Shown: positions 35,346 to 44,923 of the stretch, piece after piece | Position numbering within the stretch: the first letter of the stretch is position 1 | Layout: each line of letters begins with the position of its first letter | NCBI RefSeq assembly: GCF_000515275.1 | Contig: NZ_KI911560.1 | Coordinates: 2,718,124 to 2,782,123 of the forward strand | DNA: 64,000 nucleotides | Source: Methylophilus sp. 5 | Lineage (GTDB): Bacteria > Pseudomonadota > Gammaproteobacteria > Burkholderiales > Methylophilaceae | Direction of reading: 5' to 3' | The notes under the pieces: generated by a model | What the model was told of the DNA's origin: nothing | Database searches by the model: none | Seen by the model: the letters and a program-made list of their open reading frames with translations, nothing else | Program-made: the position numbers and the translations under genes

Positions 35346-35873
35346 ATGATGAAAAATTTAATTAAAGTGATTTGTATGATAAATATCTTAGGATTAAGCG
35401 CCTGCCGCAATTTACCACCGATGCCAACTGTGAGCACCGTGGATATTGAGCGTTTTATGGGCGACTGGTATGTGATTGCAGCGATCCCCACCGTGATTGA
35501 GCGTGATCCTTACAACCCCATTGAGCATTATCAACAAAACATGGATGGCACCATCGCCACCACTTTTAGCTTTAGGCAAGGCGGTTTTGATGGCGCATTA
35601 AAAACCTATCATCCGACAGGCACGATAGTGCCCAATAGCGGCAATGCAGAGTGGCGCATGCAATTTGTCTGGCCATTTAAATCAGAATATCTGATCGCTT
35701 ACTTAAGTGAGGACTATCAGCAGACGGTGATCGCCAGAAACAAGCGCGACTATGTGTGGCTGATGTCTCGCCAGCCGCATCTTGACCCAAACACTTACCA
35801 GGCGCTGGTGGCGAAAATAAAAGCCATGGGCTACGACACCAGTAAACTGCAAGTGTTTCCACATCAGCCATAG
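35346..35873 (+). CDS. Lipocalin family lipoprotein (Blc-like)
   Basis: 175 residues. Lipoprotein signal peptide with lipobox LSAC (Cys at about residue 20). The lipocalin signature is FMGDWYVIAAIPTVIERD, with YLSEDYQQTVIARNKRDYVWLMSR near the C-terminus as in bacterial Blc. Outer-membrane-anchored Blc binds lysophospholipids and fatty acids and is linked to envelope stress. The position 6 bp after the previous gene places it in the lipid operon. Confidence 0.9.
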   Translation: MMKNLIKVICMINILGLSACRNLPPMPTVSTVDIERFMGDWYVIAAIPTVIERDPYNPIEHYQQNMDGTIATTFSFRQGGFDGALKTYHPTGTIVPNSGNAEWRMQFVWPFKSEYLIAYLSEDYQQTVIARNKRDYVWLMSRQPHLDPNTYQALVAKIKAMGYDTSKLQVFPHQP

Positions 35874-35923
35874 GCATATACGCAACAAGAACCAACGCAC
35901 AAGCTTTACGAGAGGGATGCAGC

Positions 35924-36886
35924 ATGCAACATAGAGTTTTTGGCCTGGTGTGGCGGTTGGTTGGCTGGTTAGATAACCACCGCTACCAACCGCCGCAAAC
36001 GGCCAATGCAGAAAGTATTGACTGGTGGCGCGTGCTACCGTTTGTCGCACTGCACGTAGCGTTACTGGCACTGTTTTGGGTGGGCTGGAGCCCGTTTGCC
36101 ATTGCATTTGCATTACTGATGTATGTTGTCCGCATGTTTGCGATTACCGGTTTTTATCATCGCTATTTTGCCCATAAAACCTTTCAAACCTCACGCGTTG
36201 CCCAGTTTATATTTGCACTGGTTGGGGCAAGTGCTGTGCAACGCGGCCCATTATGGTGGGCTGCACATCATCGCGGCCATCATATGCATGCCGATCAACC
36301 GCAGGATATTCATTCGCCCCATCAGCATGGCTTGCTATGGAGCCATTTGGGCTGGTTTTTAAGTCACGCCAATTTTAAAACGCAACTAGACCGTGTGCGT
36401 GAACTCAGCCGCTACCGTGAGTTATGCTGGCTGGACCGTTTTGATAGCCTGATCCCACTCGCTTTTGCCTTGGCTATTTATGCGTTGGGTGAATGGCTGC
36501 AGGTCTACGCACCGGCCTTGCACACCAACGGCTGGCAATTGATTGTCTGGGGATTCGTGGTGTCGACCATCGCACTTTACCACGCTACTTTTTGCGTCAA
36601 TTCAGTGGCGCATTTATGGGGCAGTCGCCGTTACGCCACGCGTGACCATAGCCGCAATAATGTGCTGATCGCTATTTTTACGCTAGGCGAAGGCTGGCAC
36701 AATAATCACCATCATTTTCCTGGGTCTGCCAAGCAAGGCTTTTACTGGTGGGAGCTTGACTTTACCTATTATGGACTCAAGCTGCTGGCTGCACTCGGCA
36801 TTATCTGGCAGCTCAAGCAGGTGCCGCTAGAGGTTCGTAATCAACACGCGATCAAGGCGCATGCAAGCAAAGGTGGCCAAAGATGA
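35924..36886 (+). CDS. Membrane fatty-acid desaturase (delta-9 type)
   Basis: 320 residues. The three His boxes that bind the di-iron centre are all present: HRYFAHK (about 79-85), HHRGHHMHAD (about 119-128) and HNNHHHFPGSA (about 262-272). Hydrophobic helix pairs flank them. The enzyme introduces a cis double bond into acyl chains with O2. It supplies the unsaturation that Cfa and related methyltransferases modify, which fits the cluster. RBS GAGGGA before ATG. Its stop overlaps the next start (ATGA). Confidence 0.92.
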   Translation: MQHRVFGLVWRLVGWLDNHRYQPPQTANAESIDWWRVLPFVALHVALLALFWVGWSPFAIAFALLMYVVRMFAITGFYHRYFAHKTFQTSRVAQFIFALVGASAVQRGPLWWAAHHRGHHMHADQPQDIHSPHQHGLLWSHLGWFLSHANFKTQLDRVRELSRYRELCWLDRFDSLIPLAFALAIYALGEWLQVYAPALHTNGWQLIVWGFVVSTIALYHATFCVNSVAHLWGSRRYATRDHSRNNVLIAIFTLGEGWHNNHHHFPGSAKQGFYWWELDFTYYGLKLLAALGIIWQLKQVPLEVRNQHAIKAHASKGGQR

Positions 36887-38130
36887 ATATCGCCATTATT
36901 GGTGGCGGCATTACTGGCAACACCCTCGCCTATCATTTGCACCGCCAGCATACAATCACCCTGTTTGAGGCCAATGATTATCTTGGCGGTCATACCCACA
37001 CCCATCAGGTCACCATCGCTGGTGAGCAGCATGCGGTGGATACCGGCTTTATTGTCTTTAATGATAAAACCTACCCTGAGTTTGAACGCATGTTGCGTGA
37101 AACCGGTGTTAGCTGGCGTGACAGCGAGATGAGCTTTAGTGTGCAAAACCAAGTCACTGGCCTCGAATATAACGGTACCTCTCTCAACCGCTTGTTCGCG
37201 CAAAGACGCAACTTGTTGTCGCCCCGTTTTTACCGCATGGTGTGCGATATTTTGCGCTTTAATAAACAATCGTTAGCCTTGTTGTCACCGGGTAACGAAA
37301 TGCCGCTGGGTACATATTTGCAGCAGCATGGCTACTCGCAACAGTTTATTCGCGACTATATTGTGCCCATGGGTGCGGCCATCTGGTCTACTGATGCCGA
37401 GCAGATGCTGCAGTTTCCTGCGCGTTTTTTCGTACGTTTTTTTCACCACCATGGCATGCTGAGCATAGACCAGCGGCCACAATGGCGCACGATTGTCGAC
37501 GGCTCGGCCAGTTATCTCAACAAGGTCACGGCTGGCTACCATGATCGTATCCGGCTGAATACGGCTGTGAGTGCGGTGCATCGCCATGCGCACGAAATCA
37601 CAGTGACAACGGCAGCGGGCAACACTCAGCCGTTTGATTACGTATTTTTTGCCTGCCATAGCGACCAAGCGTTGCGCATACTCGGTGCAGCGGCCACGAG
37701 CACCGAGCGTGACGTGCTGGGCGCCATGCCTTACCAGGACAACACTGTTTTTTTGCACACCGATGCGCGCCTCATGCCCAAACGACGATTGGCGTGGGCG
37801 GCCTGGAACTACCACGTCACGCCGCGTGCCAGCGACAAAGTGCAGGTCACTTACAACATGAATATCTTGCAAGGTATTCGTTCGGCGGAGCCCTTGCTGG
37901 TGACACTCAATAATACCGATGCGATTGATCCGGCAAAAATCCTCAAAAAACTGCATTACCGCCATCCTTTATACACATTGGCGGCTGCCCACGCGCAAAG
38001 TCGGCATGCCCAGATCAGCGGACATCACCGCACAGGCTATGCCGGTGCCTATTGGCGCAATGGTTTTCATGAAGATGGGGTTGTCAGCGCGTTAACCGCT
38101 ATTGAACACTTTCAGGCCGCAATAGTATGA
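36883..38130 (+). CDS. FAD/NAD(P)-binding amine-oxidase-like protein
   Basis: 415 residues. Dinucleotide-binding motif IIGGGITGNTLAYHL near residue 4, then FEANDYLGGHTHT and VDTGFIVFN, typical of the amine-oxidase-like protein paired with DUF1365 and Cfa. Related flavoproteins include phytoene desaturases and, in Rhodobacter, a protein implicated in furan fatty acid synthesis (recalled, not checked). Probably oxidises a methylated or unsaturated acyl chain. Both ends overlap neighbours by 4 bp (ATGA), so it is translationally coupled. Confidence 0.88.
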   Translation: MNIAIIGGGITGNTLAYHLHRQHTITLFEANDYLGGHTHTHQVTIAGEQHAVDTGFIVFNDKTYPEFERMLRETGVSWRDSEMSFSVQNQVTGLEYNGTSLNRLFAQRRNLLSPRFYRMVCDILRFNKQSLALLSPGNEMPLGTYLQQHGYSQQFIRDYIVPMGAAIWSTDAEQMLQFPARFFVRFFHHHGMLSIDQRPQWRTIVDGSASYLNKVTAGYHDRIRLNTAVSAVHRHAHEITVTTAAGNTQPFDYVFFACHSDQALRILGAAATSTERDVLGAMPYQDNTVFLHTDARLMPKRRLAWAAWNYHVTPRASDKVQVTYNMNILQGIRSAEPLLVTLNNTDAIDPAKILKKLHYRHPLYTLAAAHAQSRHAQISGHHRTGYAGAYWRNGFHEDGVVSALTAIEHFQAAIV

Positions 38131-38930
38131 GCCAGTCCGCCAGCCCCGCAGTGCCTGAAGCATTACACAGTGCCATTTATACCGGCTGGGTTAGCCATCA
38201 GCGCTTACAGCCTAAATTGCACGGCTTTCGCTATCAGCTCTTTATGCTGTATATCGACCTCGATGAGCTGCCAGTATTGTTTAAAAACAAATGGTTATGG
38301 TCTTATTTAAAACCAAATCTGGCTTATTTCAGGCGCAAAGATTACCTGGGGCCTACGAACCAGCCACTGGATGTGTGCGTGCGTGACCTGGTTGAGCAAC
38401 AGACCGGCCACCGGCCACTGGGCCGGATAGCGCTGCTTACGCATTGCCGCTACTGGGGTGTTTGTTTTAATCCGGTCAGTTTTTATTATTGCCATGATCA
38501 GCACGGGCAATTGCAGGCCATTGTCAGTCATATCACCAACACCCCCTGGCAAGAGCAGTTTGCTTACGTGCATGCGGTAGCGCAAGCATCGCCACCTCTG
38601 TCGCCACTTCTGTTATTCACTCTGCAAAAAAACTTTCATGTCTCGCCTTTTATGCCGATGCAGATTGAATATAAATGGCAGTTTTCAGCGCCGAATGATG
38701 CATTAAATGTACATATGCAAAGCTGGCAACACGACCAGGCCATGTTTTTTGCCACCTTAACATTACACAGGCAACCTTGGCGCGCCGCTACATTAAACCG
38801 CATGTTGCTGCGTTTTCCGTGGATGACGCTAAAAGTGATCGCCGCTATTTACTGGCAGGCCTTGCGCCTGTGGCTCAAAAAAATGCCTTTTTACCCGCAT
38901 CCTGCACATGCCGCCCACGATAGAGATTGA
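38127..38930 (+). CDS. DUF1365 family protein
   Basis: 267 residues. DUF1365 hallmarks: YTGWVSHQRLQPKLHGFRYQ near the N-terminus, FNPVSFYYCHD (about 113-123), and FHVSPFMPMQIEYKW. The biochemical function is unknown. The gene is almost always next to the amine-oxidase-like gene and cfa, as here, with 4-bp overlaps at its start. A role in handling the modified lipid is inferred from context only. Confidence 0.92.
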   Translation: MSQSASPAVPEALHSAIYTGWVSHQRLQPKLHGFRYQLFMLYIDLDELPVLFKNKWLWSYLKPNLAYFRRKDYLGPTNQPLDVCVRDLVEQQTGHRPLGRIALLTHCRYWGVCFNPVSFYYCHDQHGQLQAIVSHITNTPWQEQFAYVHAVAQASPPLSPLLLFTLQKNFHVSPFMPMQIEYKWQFSAPNDALNVHMQSWQHDQAMFFATLTLHRQPWRAATLNRMLLRFPWMTLKVIAAIYWQALRLWLKKMPFYPHPAHAAHDRD

Positions 38931-38932
38931 TC

Positions 38933-40222
38933 ATGACATCTACGCCATCCTCAACCGCCGCAGCGGCAGATACGCTGACCAAACCACTTAAAGCCAAAAG
39001 TAGGGCCAAATGGGTAGCGCAATTGGCAAAATCCCAGGTGCTTAAGCGGCTGGCAAACCTACGCACTGGCCAGATTATTATTATGGATGGTGCAGAGCGC
39101 CATGTGTTTGGCGAGGCTTGTGTAGAAGGCTTGTTGGCCACGATCACCGTGCACGACTCTCGTTTTTATGGCGAGATTGCTTTTGGTGGCAGCATAGGCG
39201 CCGGTGAGGCTTATATGCTGGGCTATTGGCAGGCCGATTCGCTGACCAATGTGATTAGGCTGATGGTGCTTAATCAGTCGGTGATGGATACGCTGGAAGG
39301 CGGCTATGCATGGCTGAGCAAACCATTACTCAAAGTGTTTCATTGGTTAAACAGTAACAGCGAAGCCGGTAGCCAAAAAAATATCGCCGCGCATTATGAC
39401 TTGGGCAATGCGCTGTTCGAGCAGTTTCTGGACCCAAGCATGATGTATTCGTCGGCCATGTTTAATGAAAGTACCACGACGTTACAAGCGGCTTCTGAGC
39501 GTAAGCTACAAGTGATTTGTGACAAATTGCAGCTTTGTGCAACAGACCATGTAGTGGAAATCGGCACCGGTTGGGGCGGCTTTGCCATCTATGCCGCCAG
39601 GCATTATGGTTGCCATGTCACCACCACCACGATTTCCGAGCAGCAATATCTACTGGCACAACGTCGCGTTGCGGCAGCAGGCTTGCAAAGCCAGATCACG
39701 CTGCTTAAACAGGACTACCGTCACCTGCAGGGCCAATATGACAAGCTGGTTTCTATTGAGATGATAGAGGCGGTTGGCCACCAGTATTACGACACTTATT
39801 TCAACAAAGTCAGCCAATTACTCAAGGCCGATGGCGTCGCCCTGATACAGGCGATTACCATTGTTGACCAGCGCTATACCAAGGCGATTGGGTCGGTAGA
39901 CTTTATTCAACGCTATATTTTTCCAGGCTCTACGATCCCCTCTAACACGGCCATGCTCAGTAGCATGACTGCCGCCAGTGATTTACGCCTGGTCGATTTA
40001 CAAGATATTGGCTTGCATTACGCGACGACCTTGCGGCTGTGGCGCGAAAACTTTTTTGCCAATATTGAGGCCGTGCGGCAGTTAGGGTATAGCGAGGCGT
40101 TTATCCGCATGTGGGATTTTTATTTGAGCTATTGCGAGGGCGGCTTTGCTGAATGTGCGCTGGGTGACGTGCATCTATTGCTGGCCAAGCCAGGTTGCCG
40201 GGCACTCAAGCGGGTGTCATGA
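38933..40222 (+). CDS. cfa: Cyclopropane-fatty-acyl-phospholipid synthase
   Basis: Start chosen at ATG 38933 just after the DUF1365 stop; an in-frame TTG lies 6 bp upstream. 429 residues. Cfa methylates the double bond of phospholipid acyl chains using SAM. Features: an N-terminal domain with EIAFGGSIGAGEAYMLGYW, IAAHYDLGNALFEQFLDPSMMYS, SAM motif EIGTGWGGFAIYAA (about 205-218), SIEMIEAVGH, and FIQRYIFPGSTIPS near the C-terminus. It ends the lipid cluster. Confidence 0.95.
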   Translation: MTSTPSSTAAAADTLTKPLKAKSRAKWVAQLAKSQVLKRLANLRTGQIIIMDGAERHVFGEACVEGLLATITVHDSRFYGEIAFGGSIGAGEAYMLGYWQADSLTNVIRLMVLNQSVMDTLEGGYAWLSKPLLKVFHWLNSNSEAGSQKNIAAHYDLGNALFEQFLDPSMMYSSAMFNESTTTLQAASERKLQVICDKLQLCATDHVVEIGTGWGGFAIYAARHYGCHVTTTTISEQQYLLAQRRVAAAGLQSQITLLKQDYRHLQGQYDKLVSIEMIEAVGHQYYDTYFNKVSQLLKADGVALIQAITIVDQRYTKAIGSVDFIQRYIFPGSTIPSNTAMLSSMTAASDLRLVDLQDIGLHYATTLRLWRENFFANIEAVRQLGYSEAFIRMWDFYLSYCEGGFAECALGDVHLLLAKPGCRALKRVS

Positions 40223-40251
40223 ACAAACGGCCGTGATACACTTGCCAGCCT

Positions 40252-42222
40252 ATGAGTACGCATGCAGTTTTAGAGTGGCGCAACGGCCTGCCCTACTCCA
40301 CACAATTCAATGATATTTACTTTTCAGCCAGTCCAGATGACCCTGAACATGGCCTGGCTGAAGCGCGCTATGTTTTCTTGCAACAAAATAAGCTAGAACA
40401 ACGCTGGCAACAGCTCCCCGCAGACCGCCCCAGCCATTTTGTGATTGTTGAAACTGGTTTTGGCAGCGGGCTCAATTTTTTGGCTGCGCTGCAACTGTGG
40501 CAAAAAACAGCCCCCGCGCAAGCCCACTTACATGTTGTCAGTATTGAAATCGCCCCGTTTACCTTGCAAGACCTGCAAACGGCGCATGCGCATTTTCCTG
40601 AGTTGGCCGCCATCAGCCAGGCATTGTGTCGGCAATATCGTTACTTACAACCAGGCATTAACCAACTCGAGCTGCCTGAATTTTCTGCCAGCCTGACTTT
40701 GCATATTGGTGACAGCGCACAAGTTTTTCCGCAACTGCAACTTAAGGCCGATGCCTGGTTTTTAGACGGGTTTGCCCCGGCGAAAAATCCACAGATGTGG
40801 CAACCCACCTTGTTTGAATGTATGGCTAGATGCGCGCATGCTGGCACAAGTTTTGCCACATTTACCAGTGCAGGCTTGGTCAAACGCGGTTTGCAAACAG
40901 TGGGTTTTCAAGTTGAAAAGACGCGTGGCTATGGCAATAAACGTGACATGTTATGCGGTCAATGGCCGGCTGCGCATTTACAAGCGCCACCGGCCAGTCT
41001 GCCTAAGGTCGCTATTATTGGCGCTGGCATTGCGGGCTGCAGCACCGCCTGGTGGTTAGCCAGCTTAGGCTGCCAAGTCCATGTGTTTGAACGTGCAGAC
41101 ACGATTGCCAACGGCGCATCTGGCAACCCAAGAGGTATGCTATACCCTAGGCTCAATGCAGAAAAACCGCAAAATGACCAGTTGGCGTGGCGTAGTTACA
41201 GTTTTAGTCTGCGCCACTATGCAGGCCTTCATTTGGGCGACGAGGCTTTTCAGGTGTGTGGCCTGTTGCAGTTGGGCAGCAACCCGCGCGAGCATAAGCG
41301 GGTACAAAAAGTGGCCAGCCGCTATGCAGACTTAGGCTTGCTGCAAAAGCTTGATGCAGCGCAGGCGAGCCTGCAGGCGGGCGTTGCGCTGACGCATGAC
41401 AGCCTTTACTTTGCTGATGGAGCCTGGGTGAGTCCGGCCGCGGCCTGTGCCAGCATGATCAATCACGCCAATATCACCTTGCACGTGCAACACACGATTA
41501 ATCAATTATTGCCACAACAGCCTGGCTGGCAGTTGGCCAGCAGTGCTGGCACAGTCAGCGATTTTTTTGATGCGGTGGTGGTTTGTAATGCCGCAGAAGC
41601 GAGTCACTTATTGCCCGACAGTGGCATGTGGCTAAACCCGGTGCGCGGCCAGATGGGCATGATTGTCGGGCAGGCAGCCATGCAATCATTAAAAGTCATT
41701 TTATGCGGAGATGGTTATCTGACGCCACTTGTTGCAGGCCAGCATGCGATGGGCGCCACCTTTGCACCTGGCGATCACAACACAGATCTCCGTGAGCAGG
41801 ACACCCTGGCTAACCTTGAGATGGTGAGCAAGTTGAGCCCGCAGTTTAATCACGCCAACAGCGCAGAAGTAACTTTTGCCCGGGCCGCTTCAAGGTGCGG
41901 CTCACCAGATTACTTGCCGTATGTAGGGCCAGTATTGGCGACAGCAATGCTGCATGCGCAAACCACGTCCATTGATCATTTTGCCGCCTTGCCAGCCTCA
42001 CAGGGGCTATATGCGCATGTTGCGCATGGCAGTAAAGGCTTGATGACGGCACCTTATTGTGCGGCCATACTGGCGAGGCGGTTATTAAACGACTTTGGGA
42101 CAACTTTACCGCAACTGACTGAGGATAGTTTTTGGTCGGGCTTGCATCCACAGCGGCACTTGTTTAAGCAGTTGGGCTGGAAAGCTCTGCTTGAGCCTTT
42201 TAATCATCAGGCTGCAGCATGA
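40252..42222 (+). CDS. mnmC: Bifunctional tRNA 5-methylaminomethyl-2-thiouridine biosynthesis protein
   Basis: 656 residues. The N-terminal methyltransferase domain (about 1-245: FVIVETGFGSGLNFLAAL, WFLDGFAPAKNPQMW, FTSAGLVKRGLQTVGF) forms mnm5s2U from nm5s2U with SAM. The C-terminal FAD oxidase domain (from about 250: KVAIIGAGIAGCSTAWWLA, GASGNPRGMLYPRL) removes the carboxymethyl group. Together they complete the wobble-uridine modification in tRNA. It lies 29 bp after cfa and overlaps the next gene by 4 bp (ATGA). Confidence 0.96.
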   Translation: MSTHAVLEWRNGLPYSTQFNDIYFSASPDDPEHGLAEARYVFLQQNKLEQRWQQLPADRPSHFVIVETGFGSGLNFLAALQLWQKTAPAQAHLHVVSIEIAPFTLQDLQTAHAHFPELAAISQALCRQYRYLQPGINQLELPEFSASLTLHIGDSAQVFPQLQLKADAWFLDGFAPAKNPQMWQPTLFECMARCAHAGTSFATFTSAGLVKRGLQTVGFQVEKTRGYGNKRDMLCGQWPAAHLQAPPASLPKVAIIGAGIAGCSTAWWLASLGCQVHVFERADTIANGASGNPRGMLYPRLNAEKPQNDQLAWRSYSFSLRHYAGLHLGDEAFQVCGLLQLGSNPREHKRVQKVASRYADLGLLQKLDAAQASLQAGVALTHDSLYFADGAWVSPAAACASMINHANITLHVQHTINQLLPQQPGWQLASSAGTVSDFFDAVVVCNAAEASHLLPDSGMWLNPVRGQMGMIVGQAAMQSLKVILCGDGYLTPLVAGQHAMGATFAPGDHNTDLREQDTLANLEMVSKLSPQFNHANSAEVTFARAASRCGSPDYLPYVGPVLATAMLHAQTTSIDHFAALPASQGLYAHVAHGSKGLMTAPYCAAILARRLLNDFGTTLPQLTEDSFWSGLHPQRHLFKQLGWKALLEPFNHQAAA

Positions 42223-43994
42223 CGCCCGCCATTGAACAGTTAAAGCAACAACTGGCGCGCGCGCCTCAAGACCCGGGGCTGCATTACGAGCTGGGCAGAC
42301 ACTACCTTGCCCTAAAACAGGCCGAGGCGGCCGAGCAGGCCTTAGTCCAAGCATTAAAATGGGCACCAGATCACCCGCAAATATTAATGCAACTGGGTAA
42401 TACTGCCAGTGTGCGTGGCGATGAGTCAGCCGCAGCTGCCTATTTTAAGCAGTCACTCAAGCAGGATACACAACAGGCAGATGTGCATTTCAACCTGGCC
42501 AATAGCCTGCGCAAACTGGGCCAGCATGCCTTGGCGATTGAGCATTATCAACAGTCACTACATTTAGCCCCTGGCGATGCTGAATGCCATAACAACTTAG
42601 GCAATGCCTACCGTGAACAAGGCCAGTTAGATTTGGCAGTGGCCGCCTATGCGCAAGCGATTAAACTTGATCCACAATTGCTGCATGCCAAAGTGCACTG
42701 GATTCACCAAAAGCAGCATATGGCCGACTGGCAAGGGCTGGATGCTGCGATTGCCGAGGTACGCGCAGCGTTAAAGCAGCCATCGCAAGCGCAAATTCCG
42801 CCATTTGCATTTTTGGCAATGCCTGGCACTACGAGCCACGAGCAATTAGCGTGTGCCAGCAGGTGGGCACAGCAGCATTATGGCCATATTGTGCCCTTGC
42901 CTGCGCTGGCACCAAAGCAGACCACAAACCAGCGTATTAACGTCGCCTATCTTTCTTCAGACTTCAGGCGCCACCCGCTGGCTTACTTAATCACCGATGT
43001 CATCGCTGCGCACGACCATGATCAATTCGACATATGGTTATATAGCAATACCAGCGACGATCACTCTAGCGAACGGCAAGCCTTGCTGGCTGCCGCCAAC
43101 CACTGGGTAGACATTGCAAGCATGCCCGATGCGGCAGTGGCTGAGCATATGCGAAGTATGGGGATTGATATTCTGGTAGATTTAACCGGCTACACGCAAC
43201 ATAGCCGTAGCGGCATTGCTGCTTATCGCCCTGCCCGTATGCACATTAACTGGTTGGGTTATCCGGGCAGCATGGGCATGTTCAATGGCCAGCCTTTATT
43301 CGACGCCATGATTGTCGATGACCGCTTGCAGCAAGTCGCCATGGCCGAGCGGCCTGTGCCGCTGCCTTGCTACCAACCCAATAATGCCCAACGTCCAACT
43401 GCGGATGCAGGTACGCGCATGCAACATGGTCTGCCAGAAACAGGCTTTGTGTTTTGCTGTTTTAACCAGAGCTTTAAAGTCACGCCTGACGTATTTGCTG
43501 GCTGGATGCGTATTTTGCAGCAAGTGCCAGGTAGCGTGTTATGGCTATTGCAATGTAACCAGTGGGCGACGCGGCAGTTGCAACAACAGGCGCAAGCGGC
43601 GGACGTTGAGGTTGGGCGCTTGGTTTTTGCGCCGCGCACCAGTATTGAGCAACACATTGCCAGGCAACAACATGCCGACCTCATGCTGGATACTGCCCCA
43701 TATAACGCACATACCACTGCCAGTGACGCTTTGTGGCAAGGCGTTCCCTTGCTCACCGTGGCCGGGGACACTTTTCCGGCACGCGTCAGCGCTAGCTTAC
43801 TCAATTACGTTGGGCTGAGTGCGTGTGTCTGTGCTGATTGGGCTGTGTTTGAGCAACGTGCTATTGCGCTGGCCAATGATGCGCCGGCACTCGCGTTACT
43901 CAAATCAACATTAAAAAGCCAGGCAAAAAAGCTCTTTGAGCCCAATGTGTTTTGCCGCCAGTTAGAACAGGCTTACCAGCAATTGTTACCTTAA
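42219..43994 (+). CDS. TPR protein with O-GlcNAc-transferase-like (GT41) domain
   Basis: 591 residues. About four to five TPR motifs (residues ~1-170: DPGLHYELGRHYLALKQAEAA, NNLGNAYREQGQLDLAVAAY). The C-terminal half (~230-591) resembles the SPINDLY/OGT catalytic domain: VAYLSSDFRRHPLAY, DLTGYTQHSR, INWLGYPGSMGM, FCCFNQSFKVTPDV, DTAPYNAHTTASDALWQGVPLLT. Bacterial GT41 enzymes glycosylate proteins, or act on surface components. The target is unknown. It overlaps mnmC, so the two are coupled although functionally unrelated as far as I know. Confidence 0.9.
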   Translation: MTPAIEQLKQQLARAPQDPGLHYELGRHYLALKQAEAAEQALVQALKWAPDHPQILMQLGNTASVRGDESAAAAYFKQSLKQDTQQADVHFNLANSLRKLGQHALAIEHYQQSLHLAPGDAECHNNLGNAYREQGQLDLAVAAYAQAIKLDPQLLHAKVHWIHQKQHMADWQGLDAAIAEVRAALKQPSQAQIPPFAFLAMPGTTSHEQLACASRWAQQHYGHIVPLPALAPKQTTNQRINVAYLSSDFRRHPLAYLITDVIAAHDHDQFDIWLYSNTSDDHSSERQALLAAANHWVDIASMPDAAVAEHMRSMGIDILVDLTGYTQHSRSGIAAYRPARMHINWLGYPGSMGMFNGQPLFDAMIVDDRLQQVAMAERPVPLPCYQPNNAQRPTADAGTRMQHGLPETGFVFCCFNQSFKVTPDVFAGWMRILQQVPGSVLWLLQCNQWATRQLQQQAQAADVEVGRLVFAPRTSIEQHIARQQHADLMLDTAPYNAHTTASDALWQGVPLLTVAGDTFPARVSASLLNYVGLSACVCADWAVFEQRAIALANDAPALALLKSTLKSQAKKLFEPNVFCRQLEQAYQQLLP

Positions 43995-43996
43995 GT

Positions 43997-44908
43997 CTAA
44001 TCAGATTCACCGACACTGACGGACAAAATACCTGCGGCAATAATGCAACAGCCGCCTAGCAACTCAATCGCAGACATGGTTTCATGCGCCAAAAAGTAAG
44101 CGGCAATCGCAGCGACAATCAACTCGGTCATGAATAATACTGAGGCCTGAATGGCCGGTATTTTGGTGACCCCATATTGTACGAATAGCGTCGCCGACAC
44201 CAGTAACAAGGCAATTAATACCAAGATCATCGCAACATGCGGTGACAAGGTATTAATTGTGATGAATGCCACCCCATCGACGCCCGATTGCCATAATAAT
44301 ACGAGTAGAGAAAGCCCAAACACCCCCAGCCACACCAGCATGCCTTTGGCGGCGATAGTGAGGTGGGTTGAAAAGCGGGTCATCACGTTACTCAAAGAAA
44401 ACCCTATGCCAGCAGACAATGCCAGCCAGTCTGACGTCGACTGTGGCCAAGGCCACATCCATTGACCGTTGGTCAGCATCAGCACCGCGCCCAGCAAGGA
44501 TAATGCAATCGCCAGTAACTGCGGCTTGTGCCAGGGCTCATGCAGCCAGATTCTAGCCAGTAACAAGGTCCACAATGGTGATAGGTAAAACAGCAACATG
44601 ACGCGCATCACTTCGCCGTCAATAATCGCCAGAACATACGCGAGATTAGTCCAGCCCGCCACCAGGCTTAACCAGTAGGCCGACGCTGGCACGTGTATGA
44701 CATGTCTGATGCGTCGCCAAAATAGCGCACTGCCCATGAGTAATGCCAGGCTATAGCTCAGTAAACTCGATTGGGCACCAGACAAGCCAATGTCATTTAA
44801 CAAGCGATAGGGATACCAGATCACGCCCCAACACAATGCGCCATAGATTAAGGCGGCAGAAGCGGTATATTTTTGCCGGGAAGTTTTTTGTTTATGTGAC
44901 AGGCTCAC
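43997..44908 (-). CDS. EamA/DMT-family transporter
   Basis: 303 residues with ten predicted membrane helices in two EamA repeats (for example YGALCWGVIWYPYRLL and LSAGIGFSLSNVMTRFS). The family exports metabolites such as amino acids or nucleotides. Substrate unknown. GTG start at 44908 with AGG about 11 nt upstream; the start region overlaps the promoter of the divergent dapC. The stop is 2 bp from the stop of the convergent GT41 gene. Confidence 0.88.
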   Translation of the reverse strand: MSLSHKQKTSRQKYTASAALIYGALCWGVIWYPYRLLNDIGLSGAQSSLLSYSLALLMGSALFWRRIRHVIHVPASAYWLSLVAGWTNLAYVLAIIDGEVMRVMLLFYLSPLWTLLLARIWLHEPWHKPQLLAIALSLLGAVLMLTNGQWMWPWPQSTSDWLALSAGIGFSLSNVMTRFSTHLTIAAKGMLVWLGVFGLSLLVLLWQSGVDGVAFITINTLSPHVAMILVLIALLLVSATLFVQYGVTKIPAIQASVLFMTELIVAAIAAYFLAHETMSAIELLGGCCIIAAGILSVSVGESD

Positions 44909-44915
44909 TTATAAT
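44888..44915 (+). promoter_or_regulatory. dapC promoter immediately before the start codon
   Basis: TTGTTT (44888-44893), 16-bp spacer, perfect TATAAT (44910-44915). The dapC ATG is at 44924, so transcription should begin 1-3 nt before or at the start codon. Confidence 0.55.
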
Positions 44916-44923
44916 ACACACCT

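Noticed and set aside
37285..37965. 226-codon - strand frame opposite the amine-oxidase-like gene
   Set aside because: Shadow; the + strand frame is coupled to its neighbours by 4-bp overlaps and has an FAD motif.
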